From Novosphingobium sp. MD-1 (GTDB lineage: Bacteria > Pseudomonadota > Alphaproteobacteria > Sphingomonadales > Sphingomonadaceae): a stretch of 64,000 nucleotides of DNA. A program made the position numbers and the translations under genes. Below, in pieces: positions 1 to 9,134 of the stretch. Within the stretch, counting starts at the first letter, position 1. Every line of letters starts with the position of its first letter. Under the pieces are notes generated by a model. That model was not told the origin of the DNA. It was given only the letters and a program-made list of their open reading frames with translations, and searched no databases. The stretch is taken from the NCBI RefSeq assembly GCF_001014975.1, contig NZ_BBXA01000027.1, positions 62,001 to 126,000 of the forward strand, given 5' to 3'.

Positions 1-1864
1 GCGACCAGCCGCCGGTCTTGAGAAGCGTTTCGCCGAGACGAGGATCTATTTCATCCGACGCGTCCAGGAACAGAAGCAGATCGCCGTCGCTGGCTTTCGC
101 TTCGATCGATGCGAAGTCGAGCGCTCCTACCCCGCGCTGCGCGGCACCCAGTTCGACGACATTGATGGTAAAGGCTGATGCTTGCCGCAGGCGTTCCAGG
201 CTCTGCTGCAATCGTGCGGAGGCCGGGCCACCCGATACTACCACGAGCAATCCGCCAGCGCGCGCAGATGGCCGTTCGGTCGTCGCGGGCCAGAGCCGAT
301 CGAGGATTGCAGGCGCGTTTTGAGACCAGATGTGAAGTGGGACGCGTCGCCCGGCATCGAGCCTGATGCAGTCCATATCCTGGCCCAATGACGCGTCAGC
401 GAGCGGATCCGGCAGGGGTGCCATTGCGGGACTGTCGACCAATCGCGTAGCCGCAGGGGCGGGCGCAACGGGGGGCGGCGCGGGAGAGATCATTGTCCGC
501 GGGCGAGACTGGGTCATCTGGTCCAGCGCCGACAAAGCGCGCGCCACGCCATTTTCTACCGCACGCAGTCTGGTATGCTGGCTGTGATCCACACCACCCC
601 ACCATCGATTCCAGAGAGGAGGCGCGGAGAGCGCGCGGCGCACTCGAAAGGCTCGCAGTGCCCGCTTCATGCCCGGCACGGTGGCATCGATGAGTCGTCC
701 CTCACCCGAGCGCGATAGATCCGCCAGCACACGCAGCCGGCTCTCACCCCCGCGCAATAACGCGACATAATGGCGGAGGCCTTCCCGATCCGCATCGCGG
801 CGGAGCAACGTCCGATAGGCCAGGCGCACAAATTGTTCGTCGTGATAACCAAGTAAATCGTGGATCGTCATGAAATCGCTCTGCACTTGCTCGACGGGTG
901 GTGCCGCCTCTTCCACCGAGGATGTTTCTGCCGTGGCTTCAGTGGCTACCCGTATCGGTCTGGCGGAGATCGCTGCAAGCGCTTCCTCTAGTCCCTGCAG
1001 TTCTGCTCCTGCTGCCCTGCCTTCGTCCGAGAAAGCAAGGTTCCCTAAGACGCTGATCCGGCTCATTCCACGGTCCAACGCATCGGAAAAGAATGCACGG
1101 CCCTCCGCATCCACCGGGCGGTTCAATAATCGCTCGTAGCTATATTCGAGGAACTTCTCAGGTTCGGCAGCGAGAAGGTCGCCAAGCGCGAGCTCCGGAA
1201 CCGGCCTTTCCGCCAGTATCGGATCCTGGGCCAGCGCCTCGCGTGCCGCAAGCGCCCGCAATTGTTCTTCTTTAACCTCCGATAGCTGACCCGAGAGATC
1301 AGAAAGCCGACGTTCCAGCCGCTCGCTAGCAGCACCCAAATTGCGCAGTGCCAGCGAAACCTGTCTTGCCTGCGCAGATGCATCCGTCTCGTCGAACCGA
1401 ATACCGAGCTGCGCCACGGCCGCCCCCAATGCGCGCTGGCCGGCATCGATTTCTCGCAACTGGCATCGTATCGCATCTACTGCCGACGGGTCGCTGATCT
1501 GGGCGCGAACCTGTCGCACCTCATCGGTCAAATGCGCAAGAACTACCTCCAGCTTGCCGAGGCTGCCACGCAAGCTTGCGACCTCGCTTCGAGCCTCCAA
1601 ATCTTCAACAGACGGGAGGGCGCTCAAAGTGAGAGCGATGCCCGACAGGTCTCCGAGCAAATCGGCAATCTTGGCATGAATGGCATCAAGCGCGGCTTCG
1701 TTTCTGGTGGAGATCCCCCGCACATCCGAAAGTTTATCGTACAGCTCTGCGCGACGATTCTCTGCATCATCGGCAATGCGCTGTAACATTCCGGTAACCC
1801 AAGAATTTATTTGCTCCAGCTGAACAAGAAAAGTATCTCGTTCATCATAGATTGCTTTGGTCAA
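1..1864 (-). CDS. GT2-type glycosyltransferase with coiled coil and two DUF4214-like domains (3' truncated by window edge)
   Basis: An open frame runs from a TTG codon at 1864 to the left edge with no stop, giving 621 visible residues. The TTG is preceded by GGAGG five bases upstream and lies 12 nt after the stop of the upstream gene, so translation probably starts there. Residues 1-215 look like a long amphipathic coiled coil. Residues about 240-285 and 345-390 each resemble DUF4214 (YERLLNR..D.EG and YRTLLRRDADREG). After a proline-rich linker, residues from about 530 resemble the start of a GT-A fold, with an LLLFLDASDEIDP segment typical of GT2 enzymes. Most likely it adds sugars during capsule or exopolysaccharide assembly. 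The donor and acceptor cannot be told, and the catalytic half lies outside the window. Confidence 0.75.
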   Translation of the reverse strand, partial: MTKAIYDERDTFLVQLEQINSWVTGMLQRIADDAENRRAELYDKLSDVRGISTRNEAALDAIHAKIADLLGDLSGIALTLSALPSVEDLEARSEVASLRGSLGKLEVVLAHLTDEVRQVRAQISDPSAVDAIRCQLREIDAGQRALGAAVAQLGIRFDETDASAQARQVSLALRNLGAASERLERRLSDLSGQLSEVKEEQLRALAAREALAQDPILAERPVPELALGDLLAAEPEKFLEYSYERLLNRPVDAEGRAFFSDALDRGMSRISVLGNLAFSDEGRAAGAELQGLEEALAAISARPIRVATEATAETSSVEEAAPPVEQVQSDFMTIHDLLGYHDEQFVRLAYRTLLRRDADREGLRHYVALLRGGESRLRVLADLSRSGEGRLIDATVPGMKRALRAFRVRRALSAPPLWNRWWGGVDHSQHTRLRAVENGVARALSALDQMTQSRPRTMISPAPPPVAPAPAATRLVDSPAMAPLPDPLADASLGQDMDCIRLDAGRRVPLHIWSQNAPAILDRLWPATTERPSARAGGLLVVVSGGPASARLQQSLERLRQASAFTINVVELGAAQRGVGALDFASIEAKASDGDLLLFLDASDEIDPRLGETLLKTGGWS

Positions 1865-1876
1865 TGCAACCTCCGG

Positions 1877-3682
1877 CTATTGTACGCCTGCCCAGATGAG
1901 CTTCGCCGAACTGTCGCGAAATGACGAGGATCTCACTTCTTCTGCGACATACACCTCAAAATTCTTGAGGCAGATACCTAATTCTCGCTTGTCCTCACTT
2001 TGATACAAAATTGAGGGGCTGGCAAGTTGCGTGAATGCAAATTTCACCGCGCAGCAAGGCGTTGCGGGTGCGACCGGGATGTCAATCTCCGCATGCGCGC
2101 CGGTAAAGGGGTTAAACATCACGTAGGCCACGACCTTCCCGTCGATGCTTACGGAAAGCGCCGGCGACCTCGGCAGGATTCCGTCCAGCACGGATATGCT
2201 CGCCCGCAGCCGAAGCCTTCCGCCGGCGGCAGCGCTGGCCGGGATGGGAGGGCGAACTACGGCCGCACGTGCGCTGCTCCAGACGTGTGTACCCTCGATT
2301 TCATGAAATCCCTCAAGATATTCCGATCCAATCGGCGTGCAGAGCGGAAGCCGCCACCCACTTCCGGGGGACGGCCAGCTCGGATGGCAGTCGATCCGAA
2401 TATCTGGAAATGAGGCGATACCGGGCTGGGGGATGGAGTCTCTCGCTGAATCGAGATGGTGCCCGAAGACGTTCAATACCGACTCCGGCAATTTCGCTAC
2501 TTTGCCCGGGAAAAGGCTTTTATGCGCGACCTCCACCGGGCTTCCACTCTGCAGGACCCCGTATCCCCATTTGTCCATCGTGAAGCGGATGAAGTCTGGG
2601 CCCAATGCAAAGGTGCTGGCCGGGTTGATGCGGGCGGCATATCCTAGCGCCAGATCCCAGAAGGGCTGTTCCAGAAGTTGATGGCCGACCGCGAAATAGC
2701 CCAGCTTATCGACCGCCGCGTCGCGGAAGCTCGACCGAGGGTCTCCGTGTAAAAAGGTTACATCGTGCCCCGCGGCCTCCGCCTCGACGCCTAACGAGGA
2801 GGATAAGGTCGCCACCTTGAGCTTTCGGTCATATTGAAAGAGGTGCGCGTAGCTGTTTCCGCGATTGACGATCACAGGTATCTCAATGCCGGCGGCCAAG
2901 ATGCCTTTTAGGAATCCCTCGGTTGACCCGTAAGGATGGCGCTGGAAGTACAGGGCCTCTTTAGAGCCTGCTAGCTTCGAAAGCTCCGCTCCGAAGTCAC
3001 TCCACCGTGCGAAGCCGTCACGCCGCAAGAGCGACGCATCTTTGTCGGTCTGGCCGATGACGAACAAATGTTCCGGAGCAACCCGTGCATGCGCTATATC
3101 GAGGTGCCCGAAAAGAGCGCGCAGTCGGGCGATCTGCGCCGGCAGGCCGAGTTCCACCGGATCTTCCGCAAGGGCGGTGGCAAGCTCGAAGACGTTGGTC
3201 GTCAGGCCGAAGATCTGGTCGGCCAAAAAGCGTAGCGGATGCTGGTACAGACTAACATAGCTGGTGCCACATCGATCGAAATGCTGCTTCATTCTCGCCG
3301 GTAACTCGAAGCCCACGACGAGATCATACGCCGTCAACCTGTCGAGCCAGCGCTGGAAACCATCCAACTCCACGCGGCCCATCGCTTCCACCCAAGCGGA
3401 CTGGGGATCTTCGATATAGCGTTGCTGCAAGTCGGCATCATCACAAAGGGACGCGAGCAAGCCTTTGTCGCCGGACGGGTAGACAATGTCTAGCACCCCC
3501 CGGTCTTGTAGCGTGCTGCCAAGCAACCCAGCCAACCACCGGACGTTTGAAAACTGCGGCCCGCCCAGACTGCCGTTTTTCAGCTCCAACCGGAAGATGT
3601 TCGCCGTAAGTGCGATACGTCTAGTACCCAAAACCAGCCTTCCAATCACCGCAGGCCTACATAGCCGCCGCGCTTCCCGCAC
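1877..3682 (-). CDS. Putative capsule polysaccharide glycosyltransferase-like protein
   Basis: A 601-residue protein in the capsule locus. The middle (about residues 230-340) has a GT-B-like look reminiscent of capsule/Kdo-transferase proteins: a QRHPYG stretch, then a TLSSSLGVEAEAAG segment resembling their SS..G.EA.. nucleotide-sugar loop. The last 150 residues look beta-rich and may be a separate carbohydrate-binding-like module. No signal peptide is visible, so it is probably cytoplasmic or membrane-associated. The start is uncertain: 3682 is GTG, and a TTG about 20 codons further in has GGAAGG in front of it. The family assignment rests on weak motifs and on location between two other glycosyltransferases. 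The precise activity is unknown. Confidence 0.6.
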   Translation of the reverse strand: MREARRLCRPAVIGRLVLGTRRIALTANIFRLELKNGSLGGPQFSNVRWLAGLLGSTLQDRGVLDIVYPSGDKGLLASLCDDADLQQRYIEDPQSAWVEAMGRVELDGFQRWLDRLTAYDLVVGFELPARMKQHFDRCGTSYVSLYQHPLRFLADQIFGLTTNVFELATALAEDPVELGLPAQIARLRALFGHLDIAHARVAPEHLFVIGQTDKDASLLRRDGFARWSDFGAELSKLAGSKEALYFQRHPYGSTEGFLKGILAAGIEIPVIVNRGNSYAHLFQYDRKLKVATLSSSLGVEAEAAGHDVTFLHGDPRSSFRDAAVDKLGYFAVGHQLLEQPFWDLALGYAARINPASTFALGPDFIRFTMDKWGYGVLQSGSPVEVAHKSLFPGKVAKLPESVLNVFGHHLDSARDSIPQPGIASFPDIRIDCHPSWPSPGSGWRLPLCTPIGSEYLEGFHEIEGTHVWSSARAAVVRPPIPASAAAGGRLRLRASISVLDGILPRSPALSVSIDGKVVAYVMFNPFTGAHAEIDIPVAPATPCCAVKFAFTQLASPSILYQSEDKRELGICLKNFEVYVAEEVRSSSFRDSSAKLIWAGVQ

Positions 3683-3862
3683 CGCCCGCTCGCGCCGAGC
3701 CTATCGCCCGACGCCGGTGAAAGCTGTAGAGGACCGCAGCGCCAACGCCAAGGCTACGAAAAGCAGCAGTTCGCCGCATTGGCCACTCCCGACAGCCGCC
3801 GCGGGGCCGGGGGCGCAAGGCCCCTGTAGGAAGTAGACGCTCCCTCTTGCCGAATATAGGTA

Positions 3863-5104
3863 TCAGATCACGGGACGGTCCGAAGTTTCTCCCGCGTGAG
3901 ACATGGACTGCCGCAAACGAAGAACGGCTGTGACCAGCGTCATGGCAGCGCGCTCCCAGCCATCGTCTTCGCTCGATTGCGATGCGGCCTTGTGAGACTT
4001 GCTCTGGGCGAGAATCTCTTTCCCAAGGGAGGTGGCTGAGTCGTCAGAGAAGAAGCGCATGAGCGGAGAGTCGAACTCGCGCAACACTGGCAGGTCGCGG
4101 GCCAACACGGCCTTGCCATGGGCCAAGGCTTCATGCACCGGAAGGCAATAGCCCTCATCGAACGAAGCGACCAATACCATTGCGCATTCTCGATATAGCA
4201 TATCGAGAAATTCGTCGGAAACCATGGGCAGCCACAAGGCACCGTGACTCTCGAGGCTGAGCGCAGATAGCGATTCCTGCAGGGACTCCGTCTTCCAACC
4301 CGGCTTGCCGACGATGACCAGGTACGGCGCATAAGCAGGCGATCGGCTCCACAGCTGGTGATGCGCAGCCAGGGCCACCGCATGCCCCTTCCTCGGCTCG
4401 ATCGTACCCACCATCAATACTGTCGACCGGGAGCGCAGGGCATCGATGATCTCGACCGCATTCTGCGGCATCCCGCAGGACGACATCGTGCCCTTGATGC
4501 TGCCGCCCAGCCTCAAGACCTCGCTGCGAATATGTCGCGCACGTCGCGGAAACGCCCGTTCAAGATAACCACGAAGATCGGCGCCTACCGTTTGCGAGAT
4601 GGGCAGTACCAAATCGGCTTGATTTCCGATCACGCTCAGCCAGCGCCGGAATACCTTGCTTGTTCTGGCGTTGAACCAGTCTGGTCGCCGATAAGGCAGA
4701 AGATCGTATACGACGATCCCTACCACGGCACCTGCCCGTCGCCAGCGCCGCAATTGTCGACGATGGCGGAAAAGGAGATGTGCGCTGAGATCTAGGCCGA
4801 CGAACGCATCCCCATCCCGAAGAGCCAATGGGCCACCGGCACCTTCATCGCACGGCACCTCCGGCAGATAGGGCGTGTTCACGATGCGGAATGCAGATCG
4901 CTTCGACGCCGCGACGGCAAAGATCTGCACCCCATGGTCGCCGACCGAGAGTTGCTCGCATATTGCGCGAACGACCCGCTGTATGCCGGTGCGTGCGTCC
5001 CCATGAATGATGGTTGAAACATCGAGGAAGATGCGCGTGATCGGTTGGCGCGAAGACGGCGGACGAGGCTCAGGGAGCAGCGCGCTCAACAACCGGGAAA
5101 TCAT
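3863..5104 (-). CDS. GT4-family glycosyltransferase (WbaZ/mannosyltransferase-like)
   Basis: A 413-residue GT-B enzyme that would transfer a sugar from a nucleotide donor to a growing polysaccharide or lipid-linked acceptor at the cytoplasmic membrane face. Family marks are the VGTIEPRKGH motif near residue 240, which opens the C-terminal nucleotide-binding domain, and the FDEGYCLPVHEALAHGK block near residue 320, which carries the E-x7-E signature of GT4. It starts with ATG 14 nt after the kpsT stop, so it belongs to the kpsE-M-T transcription unit. Donor specificity cannot be read from the sequence; mannose-type transfer is only a family-level guess. Confidence 0.85.
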   Translation of the reverse strand: MISRLLSALLPEPRPPSSRQPITRIFLDVSTIIHGDARTGIQRVVRAICEQLSVGDHGVQIFAVAASKRSAFRIVNTPYLPEVPCDEGAGGPLALRDGDAFVGLDLSAHLLFRHRRQLRRWRRAGAVVGIVVYDLLPYRRPDWFNARTSKVFRRWLSVIGNQADLVLPISQTVGADLRGYLERAFPRRARHIRSEVLRLGGSIKGTMSSCGMPQNAVEIIDALRSRSTVLMVGTIEPRKGHAVALAAHHQLWSRSPAYAPYLVIVGKPGWKTESLQESLSALSLESHGALWLPMVSDEFLDMLYRECAMVLVASFDEGYCLPVHEALAHGKAVLARDLPVLREFDSPLMRFFSDDSATSLGKEILAQSKSHKAASQSSEDDGWERAAMTLVTAVLRLRQSMSHAGETSDRPVI

Positions 5105-5118
5105 CGTTAAAGCAACGC

Positions 5119-5775
5119 TCAGGCAGTTTGGCCACGGGCATAGAAATCCAGGGCTTCCCCGACATCTTCGAAATGCGTCAGTTTGCCGTCGATCAGCACC
5201 GAAGCGGAATCACAATGCTCCCGGACATAGCCCGTATCGTGCGACACGAAGATCTTGGCACGATCACCCCGCTTCTCGAAAAGCTCGACGTGACATTTTT
5301 GGTGGAATTTGGCGTCGCCGACGGCGACGACTTCGTCGATCAGGAAACAATCGAATTCAACGATCATCGAAATCGCGAAAGCCAGCCTTGCGCGCATACC
5401 GGACGAGTACGTCCGAACGGGCTCCTTGAGATACAAGCCTAGTTCGGAAAACTCCTCCACGAACTCAATCTTATCGGTAGCGTCGGTACCGTAGATGCGG
5501 CAAATGAAGCGCATATTGTCGAGCCCGGTCAACGAGCCCTGGAAGGCGCCGCCAAACGCTAGCGGCCAGGAAACGCTCATGCTGCGAGTGACGCTTCCAG
5601 AAGTTGGCATCTCGGCGCCGCTGATAATACGGATCAGCGTCGATTTACCGGCACCGTTTCGCCCCAGGATTCCTAGTTTCTGCCCGGGGGCGATGGTTGC
5701 GCATACGTCGCGCAAAACCTGCACGCGGCCTTTGCGGGTCACATACTCTTTGTGAATGTTGGATAGCCAGATCAT
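5119..5775 (-). CDS. kpsT: Capsule polysaccharide ABC exporter, ATPase subunit
   Basis: A 218-residue ATPase that powers export of lipid-linked capsular polysaccharide across the inner membrane with KpsM. Walker A is GRNGAGKST near residue 38, the ABC signature is YSSGMRARLAFA near 123-134, and Walker B is FLIDEVVAVGD near 143-153, followed by the switch histidine in FVSHDT. The length matches KpsT/CtrD/BexA enzymes, and it lacks the C-terminal carbohydrate-binding extension of Wzt O-antigen exporters. Its ATG overlaps the kpsM stop as ATGA, so the two are translationally coupled. Confidence 0.93.
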   Translation of the reverse strand: MIWLSNIHKEYVTRKGRVQVLRDVCATIAPGQKLGILGRNGAGKSTLIRIISGAEMPTSGSVTRSMSVSWPLAFGGAFQGSLTGLDNMRFICRIYGTDATDKIEFVEEFSELGLYLKEPVRTYSSGMRARLAFAISMIVEFDCFLIDEVVAVGDAKFHQKCHVELFEKRGDRAKIFVSHDTGYVREHCDSASVLIDGKLTHFEDVGEALDFYARGQTA

Positions 5776-6569
5776 TCGGGGGTGATCAGTCCACTGATTT
5801 TACGAATTTGGCTGAACGCCATGATGGTTAGGCCCGCACAAAAAAATGCCATGTATGCCATGTCATAATGTGCGACCATCTTGGAGCCGAAAAATCCTTC
5901 GCGCAGGTACTCGACGCCGTTCACCATTGGCAGGTACAAGGCAAGATTCTGCACGCTAGGTGGGAGGATATCGACCAAGAACGCCGCTCCGGACAGCGGA
6001 AACAGCAAATAGGCAAACGGATGCCAGAGCTTCTCGATCAGTTCGTACTCCTCCGAGAGTGCGCCGAGCAACATCGCGAGCGACATGCCGAACCAAGCGA
6101 GCATGAACCAGCCGCCGGTCACTTGAAGCACGTCCTCGGGCGGGTTCATCCAGTCGAGATACGAAAATACTAGGGTCAGGATGACAAATGAAATCGACGC
6201 GCCGGCGAACTCGAGGATGAGCCGTGCCAGCAAGATGTCGATGACGCGTACATTGCGGTGATACATCAACGCCATGTTGGGGGCGATCGCCGAAATGCAG
6301 CGACCCGGCATGTTACGCCAGAGTAGTACGCTCGAATAGCCGGTGATCGCAAAGGCGACGATCGGGAGATTGGATCCGTGCACTGATTTGGTCGCGGTCC
6401 ACAATGCCGTGACCCCGAGGGTGAACAGCATAGGTTCAACGAACAGCCACAGAAACCCAATATTGTGCCGCCCGAACCGCGTCAGAATCTCCCGCATCAG
6501 CAATGCGTGAACGACCCGGCGCTGGATACGAAAAGAGCGTGCCAGAGAGGGCGGAAAGGGAGCGGACAT
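5772..6569 (-). CDS. kpsM: Capsule polysaccharide ABC exporter, permease subunit
   Basis: The membrane half of the KpsMT transporter, with about six transmembrane segments and the ABC2-type permease pattern of KpsM/BexB/CtrC. The N-terminal cytoplasmic stretch ends in LMREILTRFGRHNIGF, typical of the family, and the C-terminal third contains NGVEYLREGFFG before the last helix. The start at 6569 is preferred over an upstream in-frame codon at 6620 because its ATG shares bases with the kpsE stop (TGATG). That overlap fits the coupling seen at the kpsM/kpsT junction. Confidence 0.92.
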   Translation of the reverse strand: MSAPFPPSLARSFRIQRRVVHALLMREILTRFGRHNIGFLWLFVEPMLFTLGVTALWTATKSVHGSNLPIVAFAITGYSSVLLWRNMPGRCISAIAPNMALMYHRNVRVIDILLARLILEFAGASISFVILTLVFSYLDWMNPPEDVLQVTGGWFMLAWFGMSLAMLLGALSEEYELIEKLWHPFAYLLFPLSGAAFLVDILPPSVQNLALYLPMVNGVEYLREGFFGSKMVAHYDMAYMAFFCAGLTIMAFSQIRKISGLITPE

Positions 6570-7678
6570 CAGTCCTGGTGCTCCCGAATTCCCGCCAGCA
6601 GCATCGAGGCCACGCCCCATATGATCAGGCCCACGACCAGCGTCGCCAATATCCCGCGGAAGCGCCGCGGCTCGATCGCCTTGTCAGGCAAATTGGGCTC
6701 GACGATCCTTTCGACATAGGCCTGCTTACGCCGCGCTTCGTTCCGGGCCTCTTCGAGCGATGCCATCGCGCTAGCGAGATTTTTGTCGGAAAACTGCGCC
6801 TCGAGCGCCAGTCGCTGATACTCCGCCGCCGTCGACGAAAGCGACTTGCTGTTGCCTGCAACCTTGCCGAGTTGCTGATCAATTTCGCGCGACAACCCCT
6901 TTGCCCGCGTGGAAAGCACCTCGATCTGGGGATTCTGCGGCGTGTAGGCACGAAGCTGCAGCAGTTGATTATTGGTCTCGATCAGCGCATCCTGCAGCTT
7001 GGATATCATTTGCAGCTGAACCTGCGCCTGGCGCTCTGGATCGATGACGCCTTCGCGGTTTCGATATGCCGACAGGGCCGCCGCAGCATTGCGCGCCTTC
7101 TGTTTTGCATCATCCACCTCGGCCTGTGCGAAGCGAATGAGGTCCTGACGTCCGCGGATGTTCAACTGGTTGACCATCGCCTCGGCCATTTCCAGCAACT
7201 GCTCATTGAAGCGGCGTGCATCCTGCGGCGTGAACGCGCGAACCGTTAGTGTTGTGATCGAAGAGGTTGTGTCATGCTCTACGCTGACTTTCTTTTTGTA
7301 GTATTTATATAGATCTTCAAAAGAACTCCCCGTTACCGGCGAGTTAAACTTATCGAAAAACGATATTTGGCTTCTTGTATAAGCCGTTTGGAAAGTATCG
7401 CCCCTGTTGAGTGCCTTCAACGCGTCCCGCGATACCACATAGTCCTGCGCGACGAAAACCTCGTCTCCACCCCCGTTGAAACCGGTGGATTTCAGCAAGA
7501 TCCCCAAACCGGTGGTCGTAGGCTTGTCCGGGCTCCGCACCACGAAACGCGATTCCGATATGTAAACGTCGGACGCAAAAATACCAAAGTATAGCACCGC
7601 TGCTATAAATGGTAAAAGAACCGTGAAATAGAAAAGAAGCCCAAAAGACTTGACCTTCTTTAACTCTGATCTAATCAT
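6569..7678 (-). CDS. kpsE: Capsule polysaccharide export inner-membrane protein
   Basis: A polysaccharide co-polymerase/export protein (PCP-3, KpsE/CtrB/BexC family) that links the KpsMT transporter to the outer-membrane channel. It has the expected layout: an N-terminal membrane helix at about residues 14-34, a long periplasmic region rich in predicted coiled coil (about 150-330), and a C-terminal helix in ILATLVVGLIIWGVA. It is the first gene of the leftward export operon. The ATG at 7678 follows AGGTG closely; a GTG one codon earlier is also possible. The last 400 bases, near its start, are visibly AT-richer than the flanking core genes. No kpsD-type outer-membrane gene is present in the window. 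Confidence 0.9.
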   Translation of the reverse strand: MIRSELKKVKSFGLLFYFTVLLPFIAAVLYFGIFASDVYISESRFVVRSPDKPTTTGLGILLKSTGFNGGGDEVFVAQDYVVSRDALKALNRGDTFQTAYTRSQISFFDKFNSPVTGSSFEDLYKYYKKKVSVEHDTTSSITTLTVRAFTPQDARRFNEQLLEMAEAMVNQLNIRGRQDLIRFAQAEVDDAKQKARNAAAALSAYRNREGVIDPERQAQVQLQMISKLQDALIETNNQLLQLRAYTPQNPQIEVLSTRAKGLSREIDQQLGKVAGNSKSLSSTAAEYQRLALEAQFSDKNLASAMASLEEARNEARRKQAYVERIVEPNLPDKAIEPRRFRGILATLVVGLIIWGVASMLLAGIREHQD

Positions 7679-8074
7679 CACACCTAAATCCGCGATTCGT
7701 TATGGTGCAGCTCCAAAGATTTTAAACGTATCCATGAAGCCAACGCTTTGGAAAGGGTCGGGGCAGGTTACGATCCTTTGGTTTGGCAGCTTAACTAGCA
7801 TGCGGCTTTAGCGATGCCGACACATAACGTCCATAGCGTTTGAGAGATCGTCGTGCGGCACACACGCTCGAACGGAAATCAAGTCCGACATGTCCGGCGC
7901 CCTCGCGTCAGTGAAGCGTCCCGGGTTTTTCGGAGTCTCCTATCTGTGAGATGGAGTTGTGATGAGCGTTACGAGGAACAAGTTTTCGCCTGAGTATCGC
8001 GACCGCGCGGTATAAAAGGCGCTGACATCCGAACCCAATGGAGCAAAATGTCGCCCCATGATCGGGGTTACGAT
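7679..8074. other. Intergenic region with IS remnant between capsule locus and holA
   Basis: These 396 bases contain no intact gene. The right half (from about 7912) looks like the end and first codons of an IS3-type transposon. The left half should carry the promoter of the leftward capsule operon, but I could not identify a convincing -35/-10 pair. It marks the junction between the lower-GC capsule genes and the conserved holA-lptE-leuS operon. Confidence 0.5.
7912..8015 (+). mobile_element. IS3-family insertion sequence remnant (left end plus start of orfA)
   Basis: From 7912 the sequence begins TGAAGCGTCCCGGG, like the terminal inverted repeats of IS3-type elements that start with TGA and a pyrimidine/guanine-rich stretch. 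Fifty bases later an ATG at 7962 opens a 17-codon frame, MSVTRNKFSPEYRDRAV, before a stop at 8013. The KFSPEYRDRAV segment matches the start of IS3 OrfA helix-turn-helix proteins, normally about 90-100 residues. Nothing downstream resembles the rest of OrfA or the DDE transposase OrfB, so this is a dead fragment. The right end was not found. Confidence 0.6.
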
Positions 8075-9097
8075 TCACCGCCCCGCCACCCGCGCAATCT
8101 CCGCCAGGCCCTGGGCCAGCGCCAGTTCGCTGTTCTGGCTGTCGCCCAGCAGGGTGCGGTGCAGGGCGAGCAGGCGGGCGAGGAGGCGTTCCAGCTTGCG
8201 GCCGCGCCAGCGGCGGAGCTGGTTGGCGAGGTCCTGGCGGTCGCGGAAGAACACGCGGCGCGAGGTCACTTCGTCTTCCATGAAGGCGCTCATGTCGCTG
8301 CGGTGGCCGAGCCGGCCGGCAAGGTCGGCGAGTTGCACCGCGCGCCGTTCGAAGGCGAGCAGCAGGCCGACCGGATTGAGCGCCATTTCGCGCATCCGCG
8401 CCAGTTCGCCGGGCAGGCGCGCGGTATCGCCGCCCAGCACGGCGTTGACCAGCGGCATGAAGCCATCGTCCTCGTTGACCGCGCCGATCGCGTCGAACGC
8501 GGCGGCGTCGGCGGTGCGCGGGGCCTGGGGGCTGGCGTCGAGGTAGAGTGCGAGCTTCTCGATCTCGCTGCGCGCCATGCGCGTGTCGAGCCCCGTACCG
8601 CGCGCGATGCGTTCGGCCAGTTCCCCGGTCAGGCGCACACCGGCGGCATCGGCCATGACACGCACGGCCTCGGTCACCGATTTGACGTCGGGCGGATGGA
8701 ACATCGCCACCAGCGCATCGGGCCGGTCGCCCAGCAGCTTGGCCACGCGCGACTTGTCGGTGGCGGAACTGGCGACGATCAGCACCGGCCAGCCGTCCAC
8801 CGGGCTGGCGAGCAGCGTTTCCACCGCGTCGTAGGCCTCGTCTCCGGCGGTCCGCACGTGAATCTGCCGTTTGTCGCCGAACAGCGAGACCGAACGCGCC
8901 TCGTCGGCCAGCTTCACCGGATCGCGCTTCAGCTCCGATCCAGAAATTTCGACCCGCTCCGCCTCGCCCAGCAATCCCGCGATCTTCTGCGCGGCATCGC
9001 CCGCGCCGGCTTCGTCGGGGCCGCAGAAATAGAACACGCGGCATTCGCGCGCGGCGCGGGCGGCGGTGCCGGCGAAGTTCTTCTGCGTGGCTTTCAC
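8075..9097 (-). CDS. holA: DNA polymerase III subunit delta
   Basis: A 340-residue protein with the length and layout of HolA, which opens the beta sliding clamp as part of the clamp-loader complex during replication. The N-terminal stretch VFYFCGPDEAGAGDAAQKI and the later GLDTRMARSEIEKL and MALNPVGLLLAFERR segments match alphaproteobacterial delta subunits; delta lacks a Walker A motif, as here. It starts with GTG and lies 37 nt after lptE. leuS-lptE-holA is a conserved alphaproteobacterial order, which strengthens the call. Confidence 0.9.
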   Translation of the reverse strand: MKATQKNFAGTAARAARECRVFYFCGPDEAGAGDAAQKIAGLLGEAERVEISGSELKRDPVKLADEARSVSLFGDKRQIHVRTAGDEAYDAVETLLASPVDGWPVLIVASSATDKSRVAKLLGDRPDALVAMFHPPDVKSVTEAVRVMADAAGVRLTGELAERIARGTGLDTRMARSEIEKLALYLDASPQAPRTADAAAFDAIGAVNEDDGFMPLVNAVLGGDTARLPGELARMREMALNPVGLLLAFERRAVQLADLAGRLGHRSDMSAFMEDEVTSRRVFFRDRQDLANQLRRWRGRKLERLLARLLALHRTLLGDSQNSELALAQGLAEIARVAGR

Positions 9098-9134
9098 GGC
9101 CGGCGGTCCGGTCCGGCGGCCCGCGCGGCGTGGA

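Noticed and set aside
7908..9044. A 378-codon minus-strand frame overlapping holA
   Set aside because: Arg/Gly/Ala-rich frame shift of holA; HolA itself is recognisable in the other frame.
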